In this document: piece by piece, positions 11,243-22,461 of the stretch
Numbering within the stretch: the stretch's first letter is position 1
Layout: the number at the start of each line of letters is the position of its first letter
Assembly (NCBI GenBank): GCA_944739405.2
Contig: OX123186.2
Coordinates: forward strand, 87,709,034-87,773,033
DNA length: 64,000 nt
Origin: Euclidia mi
Taxonomy: Eukaryota > Arthropoda > Insecta > Lepidoptera > Erebidae
Direction: 5' to 3'
The notes under the pieces: model-generated
Database searches by the model: none
Told to the model about the DNA's origin: nothing
The model's input: the letters and a program-made list of their open reading frames with translations, nothing else
Made by a program: the position numbers and the translations under genes

Positions 11243-11431
11243 TGGTTCCAATCCTCAACGTGACGGGGTGGTGAGTCCTTGACCGCATGACGAGCACAGT
11301 CCTGTACCGGCCGGGCCTGGCGTTAGTGGACCACCAGGCCATAGCAGCCACCATCACCACTATCACCACACACACAAACTGCACCACCTCGTCCCCCACA
11401 CCTTCTATCCACGTCATCTTCGTTTACGCAC
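11243..11431 (-). CDS. Tmub1: TMUB1-like protein, first coding exon (partial)
   Basis: The minus-strand exon starts after a TATGCAG acceptor, with 14 nt of leader and then ATG at 11417. It encodes 58 complete codons and ends at a good donor (ACCA|GTAAGTT), phase 1. The protein begins MTWIEGVGDEVVQFV. The motif MTxIEGVGDEV is the conserved N-terminus of transmembrane and ubiquitin-like domain-containing protein 1, an ER-membrane protein linked to ER-associated degradation. A hydrophobic segment (residues about 13-29) follows directly, as in the family, then a basic stretch. The ubiquitin-like domain and C-terminal membrane segments must lie on further exons at lower coordinates or outside the window; I did not find them. 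Confidence rests on the N-terminal motif plus the membrane segment and splice signals. Confidence 0.65.
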
Positions 11432-12004
11432 CTGCATAGACAAGATCATCTTTTATGTCCATTCTTATCCATTCAACAGAGAAATGACGCAGTAAATGCT
11501 AATCATCAGTCTGCCATAATCCAGTGCTGGATATACGCCTCTCCACAAGAATATATTCTGTCAAACCTGGTAAGACTAGAACTGACTGGACCCTAGGCTC
11601 CAAGGGTAACTGGGATAGCACTAGGATTATTATCCTGGGTAAAGAGGCAGGCATATCATTTCAGTGCAGACTAAAAATATTTAAAGTACTAAAAATATTT
11701 AAAGTTTTTGTTTGACAGCTGGCAACCTGTTAGGTACTTTAAACTGAGTATAATAAACGCAAGAACATAAGGCCATCTGTTGCAGCACAACTGGGCAAAA
11801 AGCATTCATAGGACATTTCAAAAAGGATTTTCTGATAGTATTTTAAAGCATGAATCAAAACTAAGCTATGCGGAACAATAACTTGAACAAAAATATCAAT
11901 AACAGGTTACTGAAATAAATAAGACAGTGACATCTATATTTACTTTCATAATTCAAATAAAGTCTTGTCTCTATTTGCTTGCACAAAGCAAGTGACATCT
12001 GTAT

Positions 12005-12172
12005 ATTCTGTCCAACAGCTGGGTATGGGACTTTGTCACAATGAGAAATGTTAGTTAGTCCACCACACACACTGGCCAAGTGCAAGTTAGCAGACTTCAC
12101 ATGTGTTATGAAAACATTATGAAGAACTCTCATCATATTGGTGTCCTCTACCATTTAGTATGCAATAACATA
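12005..12172 (-). mobile_element. Degraded SINE family A fragment
   Basis: The reverse complement matches AAGTCTGCTAACTTGCACTT, GGCCAGTGTG and CCCAGCTGTTGGACAG. A 97-codon frame across it is not a gene. Confidence 0.6.
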
Positions 12173-12175
12173 ACT

Positions 12176-12345
12176 TCACACCTTTAATCCCCGAAGAGGT
12201 AGGCAGAGGTGTATAACACATCCACACTTTGCCAGTTATCGGTCCCAATGTAATAGAGGGTGAGCTTATTGCCATCAACCCGGCACATCATTCAGCAAGC
12301 GATAATTAATTTATACACACATAACTTTGAAAAGTCAGAGAGCAA
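12176..12345 (-). mobile_element. SINE copy, family A body with family B tail
   Basis: Family B 3' tail in reverse (CCCCGAAGAGGTAGGCAGAG), then the body motif ATAACTTTGAAAAGTCAGAG. It has the same composition as the element at 10455-10696, but is truncated. Confidence 0.65.
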
Positions 12346-13120
12346 TATTACGCCATTTAATATGCATATAATAAAAAAATGGAAAAGTCTGTGGTGTGTG
12401 GTGTGGGATTGAATCGGAAAACCTCTGGGAAGCAGACTGTGAGTCTCATAGGCTGCTTCTAATTGAATTCTTACAATTATTATGAGTTTTATTGTCCAAG
12501 CACTGTGAGATTTGTTTAAGAACTAGTCTCAGACATGTAGGTTTCCCAAAAATGTTTAGTAAAAGCGATAATGAGATATGTAATCCTATTAAAAAATTTG
12601 GTTAAAACAATATATAATGAACCTAATTTATTGCTTACATAGAAGGACCTGTACAACTCTTTAATCTTTGTAGCTGTTAAACTTGACATGCCTAAAAATT
12701 ACTATACCTATAATAAGGAAATGCAATCATCCGACCATATTTGATTCTGTGACCCTGTCCACATACACTACACTTATTGCTACTATTCAAAGACAAATGT
12801 CATAAACATAGAGTTTATACTTTCTGTCGGAACTCTATGAAATGGAAATTCAAAGTATGTAGGAAAGTAAAAGTAAGTTAATGTTACAATAACATAGTCA
12901 TATAGTTGTATGAGATAGATGAATGATAGTTTGGATTCATTTACATTGACTAAATCAAATTATAGGCCAAATTAATACACTACCTAATATGATTTTAATG
13001 AAACTACACATTAATCTTAAGATAATGTTGTTGGCATACATTGTATTACTGTAATTTACTTACTTACCCATAAACTACCTAAATAAATAATAAATCTATT
13101 TCATCAAATTTAAGCAATAA
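12346..13120. other. No gene recognised
   Basis: AT-rich, no repeat structure or coding exon identified. If TMUB1 has a leader exon at 14.2-14.4 kb, this would be intron. Confidence 0.3.
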
Positions 13121-13129
13121 TATTGGAGG

Positions 13130-13312
13130 AGACTACGCCTTGGCAAACATAGTGCAAGGTGCAAGACACCCCCCGGCTAGATGGAGTATTCATGTATGTA
13201 GTGGCTAGCAGCAGCTGGACACAAAAAGCCAAAAATTGGGCTCAATGGCTAGCCATTGGAAAGGGATATAAGCAGCAGTGGACTATAGCAGGCTAATGAT
13301 GATAGTAATAAG
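13130..13312 (+). pseudogene. RTE-type LINE C-terminal and 3' end fragment
   Basis: Decayed sequence matching the end of RTE LINE proteins (the AAGSSW-like linker, TQKAKNWAQW, then a Q-Q-W-like terminus). It ends in AGCAGTGGACTATAGCAGG and CTAATGATGAT, the typical RTE 3' terminus. Confidence 0.6.
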
Positions 13313-13404
13313 GATTTATTCCCATCTACCCACAACTACATGGTTAAAAGCTACCTGCAGTTTAGTTTTATATTAGTCGGCAGTAGAAACAATGATATAT
13401 GAGA

Positions 13405-13655
13405 TATGAACCACGATCCAGTGGATAGTGTATGCATCTGCTAATGGGGAGGTCCCAGATTCAATTTCAGTTCCAGTTTGAGCAAAAAGTGTTACTGAGT
13501 TTTCCAACTTCTTAGTAGCAACACAAATTCTAGCAATGAGCCTGGTAACAGCAATAGGCTCACCCCCTATTATATAGGACCTAAAGTTCATAGGGTGAAA
13601 TTTGGGTGTAATATTATGCTGCTGCCTACCCCTTCAGGGATGCAGGTATGACAAT
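13405..13655 (+). mobile_element. SINE family B copy
   Basis: Diverged full-length copy: a tRNA-like head with degenerate B box (AGATTCAATTTC), the internal GGCTCACCCCCTATTATA, and the tail GCCTACCCCTTCAGGGATGC. Confidence 0.8.
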
Positions 13656-14240
13656 ATCAAAAAAAATACTTGTAGTACTTAGTCACAGGGCATTGAAAAA
13701 GCAAATATTCACATTTCTGTTACTATGAATATAAAGTCTGAATTATATTCATAATAACATCATGTCTAATAATGTGAGGATTTAAAAGACTACAAAATAA
13801 GTGCTGTCTTAAGGTATAGAATATGAAGATTCAGTAGGACCTTTTTGAGTTGTATATAATTAACATATAAACAAATGTGATTTTGTCATGATGATATCAA
13901 TGCTGCAATAACAATTTTTGCATAAACAAGCTTAATTTTGGCACGAAATGTTGGCAAGTGTAGGCTTGTATGTAAATATGTTTACACATAAGTACTTGTA
14001 ATTTGGAAATTTAGTTTGTTACCAGAAGTAAACTTTGTCCAGATGTTAGCAAGCTTAGTAATAAAGTCAAACAATCGATCTAACTAATTGCCAGTACGTA
14101 GAAAATATACCTATGAAGTGTTATGTAGGCAGATTTTGTGTCAGATGATACACGGCCAACTTTTATAGTCACCTCATAAGCCTCGCCTTTCTAGATCTAA
14201 CTAAATTCAAGGTCAATTATTTTACAAATACATTGATCTT
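13656..14240. other. No gene recognised
   Basis: AT-rich, no coding exon or repeat boundary seen. Confidence 0.3.
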
Positions 14241-14243
14241 TAC

Positions 14244-14379
14244 CTCTTAGCACTGCACTTATAACTCCGCACACAGCAAATAGCAGAATTGGCAAATATT
14301 TACAATAACTGCGACTCAATGTCTCCGTGGATATAAAACATCTCGAAAACAGCAAAACCCACACCGAAACTTGATGCAT
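14244..14379 (-). CDS. Candidate first exon with donor, possibly a TMUB1 leader exon
   Basis: An ATG-initiated frame (MHQVSVWVLLFSRCF…, hydrophobic) runs into a consensus donor (CTAAGAG|GTAAAG) at 14242-14243. If it is spliced to the next minus-strand acceptor I can see (11431), the frame meets TAA three codons past the junction, just before the TMUB1-like ATG. On that reading it would be a 5'-untranslated exon with a roughly 47-codon uORF. Alternatively it is the first coding exon of an unknown gene or chance. No known family recognised. Confidence 0.3.
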
Positions 14380-14399
14380 TCACCAAAAGAAATGTTTAT

Positions 14400-15735
14400 T
14401 TATAACTTCACTTGAAATATTTCACAGTGCATCGGCAATATTGGTTGCTTATCGTGTAAAAAACTGTTTTATTTTTTATCCCAACATTAGAACGATTCAA
14501 GAACACAAAATTGAAGAAATCTGTTCAACAGATAAAAAATGAAACTAAACGCATAAAAGTCTCACTTCTTCAAGGTTATTTGGCTGCTTCTAATAATCGA
14601 CTAAAAACAATGGAATGATTAGTCGATCATTTAATTCGTTAGCCTTTTGACAGACATGTAGTAAAAAACGTGGCGATTGTTCGTGTCTATGGCTTGAACA
14701 ATAAACAATACTCCTTGAAAATAAAGCTTACGCGGTAACTTTAAAAACAAAATGATAGTACCTGAATCTCAATTGAATAATTATGAAATAAAATGTTACT
14801 TTCGGACTTCTCACGCTGGAGCTCAGTAGTACTCAGTACGTTTAATTCACTTTATGTGTGGTATTATATTATGAACAAGACAATAAGTTACTACTTATTT
14901 GAAGTTAAGGAGATCATGTTGGAGGATTCATGTTGGGTCTCGTTTGTATGACTCAGCTGGACTCGGCCAAGTATCTCGTACGCCGGTGGCGCTCTCAGAT
15001 TTGCTTACCTATAAATAAAATATTCAGGATAAACACGTCAGTGCAATAGAGATTTTCTAGTTAAGTGTTATGCACAGAGTACATTGGTATATACGGGGTG
15101 TTATGTTATGAATTAAAGAGCGCAGATTTCTAATAAAGAAAATTCAAAGCGTTTTTCAAACAAATACCTATCTTCATTTTAAACATGGTGAGTAAGTATG
15201 AATATTGTAATTGGACAGTTACAAGAAAACAGTGAAATAAGTAGGTAAACATTGGAGACCTCCGAAAATAATTAGATAATTTTACTAATGGGTATATATA
15301 GGTAAGTACATAAATAAAATTATAATAATATACCTAAACCTAGGTAACTAATTTGGTCTCGCTCGACCCAGACGCGTATATTTTTAGATAAATACCAATT
15401 AGGAAGTATGTATTTATACTATTTATCTAAGCATTGAATTTATAATGGTTTAATTATTCTAACAAAGGTAAAATCATTCCGTATCTTTTTGTATAAAGTA
15501 TATCTGTATATACCTACTTATATGTCAGTTTAATATGTTATGTATATCATCTTACCTGACTTAAGTATAAGTATCAACTTAACTGACTTATAATATAATA
15601 TTTGATAAGTAGGTAAGTATACCTACTTATCAAATCGCGTAATATTTTGTTAATATAGGTACTTAATTAAAACAATATAAGCTAAATGTAGGTATCACAG
15701 TAAATCGCTAAAATAGGTATAGGTAAAATATAGTA
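14400..15735. other. No gene recognised
   Basis: Mixed sequence rich in TAGGTA-type tracts after 15000. The first few hundred bases could be promoter for the minus-strand exon at 14379, but no core motif is convincing. Confidence 0.3.
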
Positions 15736-15740
15736 AGTAC

Positions 15741-15951
15741 TAGTCGACCAAGCCAACTAGACGAATGTCAACGTGACAAAATTCAACATAATTCAATTAT
15801 TATAATCCAGAAATTCCTAGTACCGATTGCAGGCGCATTGTACGTTAACACGCCGCGTTCGCAAGTTACGATAAATAATTTCTGGATTATGATTGTTGAA
15901 TTATGTTGAATTTTGTCACGTTGACATTCGTCTAGTTGGCTTGGTCGACTA
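15741..15951. mobile_element. Foldback MITE with 8-bp target duplication
   Basis: 211 bp with terminal inverted repeats beginning TAGTCGACCAAGCCAAC. The arms are about 77 bp, the outer 56 bp perfectly complementary, and the inner part has three mismatches. They surround a unique core of about 57 bp. It is flanked by the 8-bp duplication GTAAGTAC (15733-15740 and 15952-15959). An 8-bp duplication points to hAT or P superfamily mobilisation. No coding capacity. Confidence 0.92.
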
Positions 15952-15959
15952 GTAAGTAC

Positions 15960-16905
15960 AGTATTAAACTATAACTTAAGAAGTAGGTATAATCATCATT
16001 TCTTTTTGTCTGTATTTTAGGATCTTAGTAATAAGAATAACCTTTCAGAATTTTACAAGTTTAATATTAAAATGTAGTAAATTTGATTGTTTTCCTTGAC
16101 AAATAAAAGTGTTATGGTAAATATTTATATTCAATCAACATTTTTTCCAAGGATAGTGAATACCTAATAGGCTTATATTATACGTAGGTCAGTATGTGGG
16201 TCAGAAAGTTTTCTTGCCACTCGAGTTCGCTCAATTTTGCATGAAATTGCATCATCCCAACTCATCAAAATTTAGAACTTTATTTGGTTAAGTCATGTTA
16301 CCGCAAAGTTACAAATCAATTTTCAGCAACGGCTGCACTGCAATTAATTTTATTATAAGTGTTATTATGCAAATAATCAACATAGATTATTGTGTTAGAA
16401 AAGCTTTTTAAATTTCATGTAGACAAAGCGAGGAATATTTCTCAATGTATCCGATAGAGATAGAAGATGTGACAGCTCTCAGAAATCTTTTCACGCAGAA
16501 ATGCCTATTCACTAATGGCTACTGTCACTATTAATATATGGTAAAAACAGTATTTGGCTATAAATATATTTTGATTTGGTATTCATTGTCAATCACCTTT
16601 TCACGCTGACACATACTTTACACGTAATTTACATGTGAAATTTATCATTAAAGTTATTTTGGTTTCCATCGTGGTTAGTAGCGCCGCGCCGCCGGTGCGA
16701 CCCTAAAACGGAACGTAATTATTGCATCAGAAAATTTGAATGTACTCGGCGCTCACAGATCTGCTGCTTGCTGGCGCCAGTAATTTTATTCATCCTTTAA
16801 CCCTCGAGTCAGAAACGCGTATTATTTATTACATTTTACAAGCGCATTGTATTATATTCTGATAGCCGTTGCTTAGAAGTAGTTAATAGTGATTTCATAA
16901 GTATT
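15960..16905. other. No gene recognised; possible promoter near the right end
   Basis: Contains a short GC-rich patch (GCGCCGCGCCGCCGGTGCGA, about 16681) in AT-rich surroundings, upstream of the candidate first exon at 17072. Confidence 0.3.
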
Positions 16906-17071
16906 ACGTTTGAACGTACAGTGAATGAAACGCGAAGTTGTTTGTGTTTTAATTCAGTTATTTTTCTTTTTTGGTCTTTTAGAAGACCTTCGCCGGTACT
17001 TTTTTGTCAAATCTAATAAAACAGTACACCACGACCTATAAGGGCGAAGATAAACTATTACCTCTTTTAAC

Positions 17072-17241
17072 ATGATCTACTCGTACTGCCAATCAACAAA
17101 CAATCTGGAAACAATTAATGACGATTCAATTTACAATTTCAACAGTAAGAATATTGTTTTGCGACGCATCAATCATCATCCTCAAAGAAAGGACAAGGTT
17201 AAGAAATTTAAGACAGTCGTTTTTAGAAGACACTTGAAAAT
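17072..17241 (+). CDS. Candidate first coding exon, unrecognised
   Basis: ATG with A at -3 opens 56 codons (MIYSYCQSTNNLETINDDSI…, then basic …KVKKFKTVVFRRHLK) ending at a perfect donor (AAAAT|GTAAGT). Unspliced, the frame stops one codon later, so the donor matters for whether a longer protein exists. Upstream, ACAGTGAATGAAACG (about 16918) resembles an insect initiator. A separate 39-codon frame starts at 16925 and stops before this ATG. I find no acceptor or domain that identifies the gene. It does not join in frame to the bZIP gene exon at 33184. Confidence 0.3.
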
Positions 17242-17249
17242 GTAAGTAC

Positions 17250-18847
17250 ATTTTTATATAGAATTACCTACCTACTTCATATTGAAATAAGTTGTAATCT
17301 GTAACATCAATAGCATAAATTACCGTTTCATTACAGAAATAATAAATTGTGATGTGATAAACGTAGGTTGAAAAATGCCGTTATCAATAACTTCAAAATT
17401 TTATTTTTAGAACACCTTTATTAAGCCAAAAATGAAAAGCACAGCACCATTTGATGACACTCATGTGAGAGTGAGATGCATGTTGTGATTGTTGTGTCCA
17501 ATGTTGCCATTAAAAGATAATGCTCAATGATATGTGCTGTCAAATAAGACATCGTCTTTTGTCAAGACAAAAAATATATTTATTGCGCTTATTTATTAGA
17601 ATCTATGCATATAATGTAGGTTCATAATAATTGTAAATAGTCAGAAATATTATTACAATATTAAAAGCGTAACTACCATTATTTACATACAAGAACTAAT
17701 CATGTACATGTGTGTAATGTGATTGATTAATAATGTCGAGCAAACACATTGCGATTACATCCCGGGTATAGACTATTTATTAATCGCGTTCACTCACGTA
17801 ATCTCATAAATAATTCAATGTTATCTCTATCGGTGTCTTAGTGTGCAACAACTGGCATATTATGTGTATTATTCTCTGTTATTGTAGAAATGTATGCATT
17901 GATTACCTGAGCAAATTCAATTCGTGCTCCAGTTAAAACCAGTTTGTGACGACTAAGAGAATCTGAGAATCCTTTGTTTTGTTCATCTAAGTACCTACGT
18001 CGTAGCACAGATCAACACTACATACGTAGGTATTCAGCTAATAAACTAGCTGTGTATAATGGTATAAACGCGTAATTTTTGTTGCCTTTTTTTCTGTTCA
18101 GTCTGGGGCTCTTTACAAATATTTATTTTATAAGTACGTATAATATAGTATGTATTTCGGGTTACAGATGCTATTATTTCTATATTTTTAATTAGGGGTT
18201 ACAACTGATGATATAAACTGAGAGGAGCACCTTGTGTGATGCTGCGCTACCATAATTGCCGTTCTCTTACTGAAATTAAGATTTAACACGTCTTCGAAAA
18301 AAAAATAGGTAGTCAATTAACGCTGAAGCCTGCTTTATTCGAAAAGTTCTTCTGTTCCTTTCCAAAGAAACATACTTTCAAACGCACCTTTAAAACGCTT
18401 TTAACAACTGGCCATAACCGGCGAAACTCGACGTTCGAATTAGCGAACACAAGTTAATTCTTACCATATCTTTATCAATGTATAATCTTGCAGAAGCGAG
18501 CGAGAAAACGGAATGATCAGCTAATAAGCTTTGCTTTATCTGATGACCATAAATAACTTGTTGTATTCTTATTTACCTTTCAACATACTGGTTCGTGAAT
18601 TAATTTATTACATAAGTACTGATTATAATCCGCAATAACGATTGATATGTTACAGAGCGCAATGTTTAACCGTAGCAATGAATGTTAAAGCTTTCAGACA
18701 TTTGTATCTTTTGTTTATAATTTAGAAACCGCCTCATGTCCTTGCATTGTATAATTTATTTGAAGCTCAGAGACTTTTCCAATGACATTGTGGTAGTTGA
18801 CTGATGGCTTACGTTCACTTTGATAGTCGTTAACCCGATTACCAGAC
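17250..18847. other. No gene recognised (possible intron)
   Basis: AT-rich, no coding exon or defined repeat. Confidence 0.3.
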
Positions 18848-18850
18848 CTG

Positions 18851-20038
18851 TAGGCCTATTGCGTATCTCAGTTGACAACTGAAAGTGATGATCACTTGGC
18901 AAAGTGTACATCAAATAACTGTCAAACAGCAAAATTCGTATCGGCTAACATCAGTGGCTAACTGAGATGACGTCATAGGCACCCGGTGTCGCTGATAGCC
19001 ACTGAACCTTATTTTGACAGATGATTGTGTATCGATAATTTAATATTGCGATTGTCTAAGCTTAGTGGGCATCAAATTGATAGTCACTTCGGTTGAAGTT
19101 GCCTTCGTGAAAGACACCACTCAAAGGTAGTGTTTTTCGAGTTGTAGTGATTATCACTGAAGCCTATATTGGACGGAAATATTTAAAACTAACTTTGTTT
19201 GATTTATATAGTGTCCTTTGTAAACTTTGTAGATATTTCACGACCTTCATTGCTCAATTTTGCTGAAAAACAGCGGAAAAAGAAGCGAGTTCGCATCCAA
19301 CGACGCCGTCTACGGGATGCTAGTGACCCACTGCAGTTGCCAGAGGGCGAATTTATTGCCAATTTTCGCTTGAGAAAGGTTGGTTTCCAGCAAGTGTTGG
19401 AGAAAATTAATCCTCTCATGCCACAAGCTCAACGGAAAACAGCTGTGCTCAATGAATAAGCACTAATTTAATTTGAAAATATATGGTTTACTTATACCTA
19501 TATTTAAAACAGCAATGTATAACATTTCCGACTTGTTTGATATCACAAAGTCATTCACTTTTCACAATATCCACTTATTATTAGTTTAAAAACAATAGAA
19601 ATGAAACAAGAATACTCAAAAAACGTTAAATAAGTTATACTTATAACACTTACGATGAATCTTGTTTTACTAAAATTAGTTTGGGCTTTCACAAGCGAAT
19701 ACACAAAATCAAAACAAATATTTTTCAACTTTATATTGGACAATGGATGCTGACATATTTGCCAACAATTCGCGCCAAATTCATGTCTCAGAAGCGAATT
19801 TTATTGCTAAATTAAGAAGTCTTACAATTCATAAAGTTTTAATGGTCCAATGGGTATTCTTAAATCAGTCGTATGGTGTCGATAAGAAATAGTGAAGTGT
19901 TAACAACAATTTGATAGGCACTGACAATATGTGTCATACGCAATACCAAATGAACCTTAATCTCGGTGGACATCAAACTTCGGTGTACATCGAAGTGGCG
20001 ATGGTAACTGTTACTGTCAAAAATACGCAATAGGCCTG
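18851..20038 (+). mobile_element. PIF/Harbinger-like DNA transposon derivative
   Basis: 1188 bp with short terminal inverted repeats of the form (T/C)AGGCCTATTGCGTAT. It is flanked by a 3-bp repeat, CTG (18848-18850 and 20039-20041), matching the 3-bp duplications of PIF/Harbinger. A fragment of HARBI1-like transposase lies inside, in the same orientation. Most of the coding region is lost, so it is non-autonomous. Confidence 0.65.
19230..19459 (+). pseudogene. HARBI1-like transposase, N-terminal fragment
   Basis: The frame reads RRRLRDASDPLQLPEGEFIA then NFRLRKVGFQQVLEKI, matching the N-terminal region of Harbinger transposases and HARBI1 nucleases (RRxLRDxSDP…L…EFxxxFRLxK). It ends in a stop after about 80 residues. 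The DDE nuclease core is missing and no ATG precedes it. Confidence 0.65.
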
Positions 20039-20267
20039 CTGAAGCGTAGGTACACGACACACGCGTGACTGGACTAGACGAGTTCTCATCTGCCTTAGAA
20101 AAACCCTGAATCGCAAAGTAAAAGCATAACTAGGTACCTATTTAGTAATCTGTAGTAGAAGTATCGAAAGTCAAAATGTGAAATCGGTGAAACGTTGACC
20201 ACAATTTGTACCCAAATCCGGTAATTGGTTTAAATAAAGTATTTCCTCAACATTTTTGTTTATTAAG

Positions 20268-20575
20268 CAGCCATAGCCGAGTGGAGAGACCGACCGACTG
20301 CTACGCAGAGGGTCTCGAGTTCGAATCCACGGCACGCACCAATGACTTTTCGAAATTAAGTGCGTATTAAATTGTTAATTATAGCTTGCTTAACGGTGAA
20401 GGAAAACATCGTGAGGAAACCTGCATGTCTGAGAGTTCTCCCTAATGTTCTCGAAAGACATGTGAAGTCTGCCAACCCGCACTTGGCCAGCGTAATGGAC
20501 TATGGCCTTACCCTTCTCATAGTGAGAAGAGGCCCGTGCCCAGCAGTGGGACAGTATAAAGGGCTGATGATGATG
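20268..20575 (+). mobile_element. SINE family A, full-length copy
   Basis: tRNA-derived head with an A box (TAGCCGAGTGGAGAGACCG) and B box (GAGTTCGAATCC), resembling class II (Ser/Leu) tRNAs. Then the family body (ATGACTTTTCGAAATTAAG) and a tail that copies an RTE LINE 3' end (CCCAGCAGTGGGACAGTATA, then GGGCTGATGATGATGA). A frame of 80 codons across it is not a gene. Confidence 0.93.
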
Positions 20576-20680
20576 AAACTAACGTGCCAAATAACAGGAT
20601 AATCTAAAATATAAAAATGAATCGCTGAATGTGTTGCTAAGCGCAAATCTTGAGAGAAGCTGAACTGATTTCGCTAATTT

Positions 20681-22014
20681 GCTTATAGTTCCCATTAATA
20701 AAAAAGGTTCGAAAGCAAATATTGATAATTACAGGGGTATATCTATCTTAAATACGGTCGCTAAAGTATTCGAAAAAATCGTTTATCATTCTATTTATTT
20801 CACTCTTACAAGAGGTATCACTGCTCAGCAGCACGGTTTTTTGAAATATCGGTCTACAATCACTAACTTAACCGTTTTTACAGATTTTGTTTTAACAAAT
20901 ATGGAAGGGGGTGGACAGATTGACGTGATTTACACGGATTTTGAAAAAGCCTTCGACTGAGTAAATCACGCCACTTTGTTAAGAAAGCTTTATGAGTTAG
21001 GTATTCATGGCGATCTGTTTAGATTGGTAAAATCATATCTTACGAAAAGGTCGCAAGCTGTAGTTATTGGAGGACATTGTTCAGACTTTGTAGATGTCCC
21101 TTCTGGCGTCCCGCAGGGATCCCATTTAGGTCCACTTTTCTATAATAGGGAAATATATAAAATATGCAAATAACCTAATGTATGCGGATGATACAAAAAT
21201 ATTTTTTAAAATCAATTCGGAACCAGACAGCGTTAAATTACAATCAGATTTGAATAGTTTAGCTAAATTCTGTACGGATAATTATATAACAGTTAATGTT
21301 AAAAAGTGCCAATGTATTACTTTCACACGTAAAAGAACGCCGCTGATGATTGATTATGACTTTAATGGAATTAAAATAACTAGAGTAGTGCGAGATTTAG
21401 GTGTACTCTTTGATGAAAAAATGCTTCGTAATGATCATATAGATAATATATCGGCCAAGGCATTTAGGAACTTGGGCTTTGTTATACGTTCTTGTAAACC
21501 ATTTAATGATAACTCTGCTATCAAAACCGTATATTATGCATATGTCCGCAGTGTCTTGGAATATGCCTGTCAAGTCTGGTCTCCACAATATGTGATCTAC
21601 AAAGATCGTATCGTACGAATACAGAAAAAGTTTCTTGATCATCTTAACTATCGACTGCACTATCAGACAATACCTTATGTACAGTACTGTCGCCGACATG
21701 GTCTTCCTACTTTAGAAGAGCGACGAAAGCTATTAGATATGAGCCTTTTACATGACATTGTAAATGGTCACATTGATTGTGAACAGCTAGTGGCAAGTGT
21801 GGCGCTGCGCGTTCCCTTGCGACGCACACGTCATACCCCTTTACTGGACGTACCTCATCGTACCACGAATTATGCAGCTAACTCGCCACTGACTAGAATG
21901 CCTCGTACTTACAATTCTGATTTTCACAACGCGGACTTATTCTTTTCTTCAAAATCGATATTCAAAACCTATGTAAAGCAAATTATCACAAACATGTATG
22001 ACAATAATAATTGA
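20681..22014 (+). pseudogene. LINE reverse transcriptase, broken
   Basis: Three consecutive frames of one protein. The first has VPINKKGSKANIDNYRG, then QHGFLKYRST, then YTDFEKAFD followed by TGA where the family has Arg (a CGA to TGA change). The second has SGVPQGSHLGPLF. The third starts at the catalytic MYADDTKIF, with the thumb and C-terminal domain to 22014 (YACQVWSPQY, HGLPTLEERRKLLD). A frame change separates the second and third around 21150-21178. Jockey/CR1-type by motifs. Confidence 0.88.
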
Positions 22015-22339
22015 GTAAATAATTTATTTATAGGTTAGTATATTACCTAATGTGTACACTTTTAATATTATTATTATTCAGGAGATACATATTGTATTCA
22101 TATCAGAAGATACATTTACGCCTATTTAAGCCTTGCCTTACTTTGATTTTAAGCAGTTGTTACTATTCCTAAAGATTTTGCCACCTCTTTGCATGTCTGC
22201 GCAATCCAGCAATATTGTATTTACTTGTAATAATTACACTTGAAGCCTGTTATTAGCCTTAACATGGATATTGTTTATGTTTAGTTATACGATTGTAACG
22301 CTGTTGGTTTCAATAAATAAATAAAATAAAAATAAAATT
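20681..22339 (+). mobile_element. 5'-truncated LINE inserted in the Helitron-like element
   Basis: Begins within the RT fingers region and ends with an AATAAATAAATAAAATAAAA tail. Its coding frames are broken. Confidence 0.85.
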
Positions 22340-22461
22340 CATTATTAATATTCCTTGAAGTACGAGGATGGTTCTTACGGAGAGAAAAAAATAAAATATA
22401 ATTGATTATTATATTATATATATATTATTTTAGGCGGTACGAAGTTTGCTGGGTCAGCTAG

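Larger units (their letters stand above)
20603..22461 (+). mobile_element. Helitron-like non-autonomous element split by a LINE
   Basis: Starts TCTAAAATATAAAAATGAAT after an A and ends …GGGTCAGCTAG before a T, the A|TC…CTAG|T signature of Helitrons. Left part 20603-20680 and right part 22340-22461 are the two halves of a roughly 200-bp element; the middle is a separate LINE insertion. Confidence 0.72.

Noticed and set aside
11861..12154. 97-codon minus-strand ORF
   Set aside because: It lies in a degraded SINE, whose body is open in this frame in several copies.
20268..20343. tRNA gene call from A and B boxes
   Set aside because: The tRNA-like segment continues into a SINE body and LINE-like tail and cannot form a regular acceptor stem. 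The same applies at 41195-41270, 43000-43080, 46851 and 49851.
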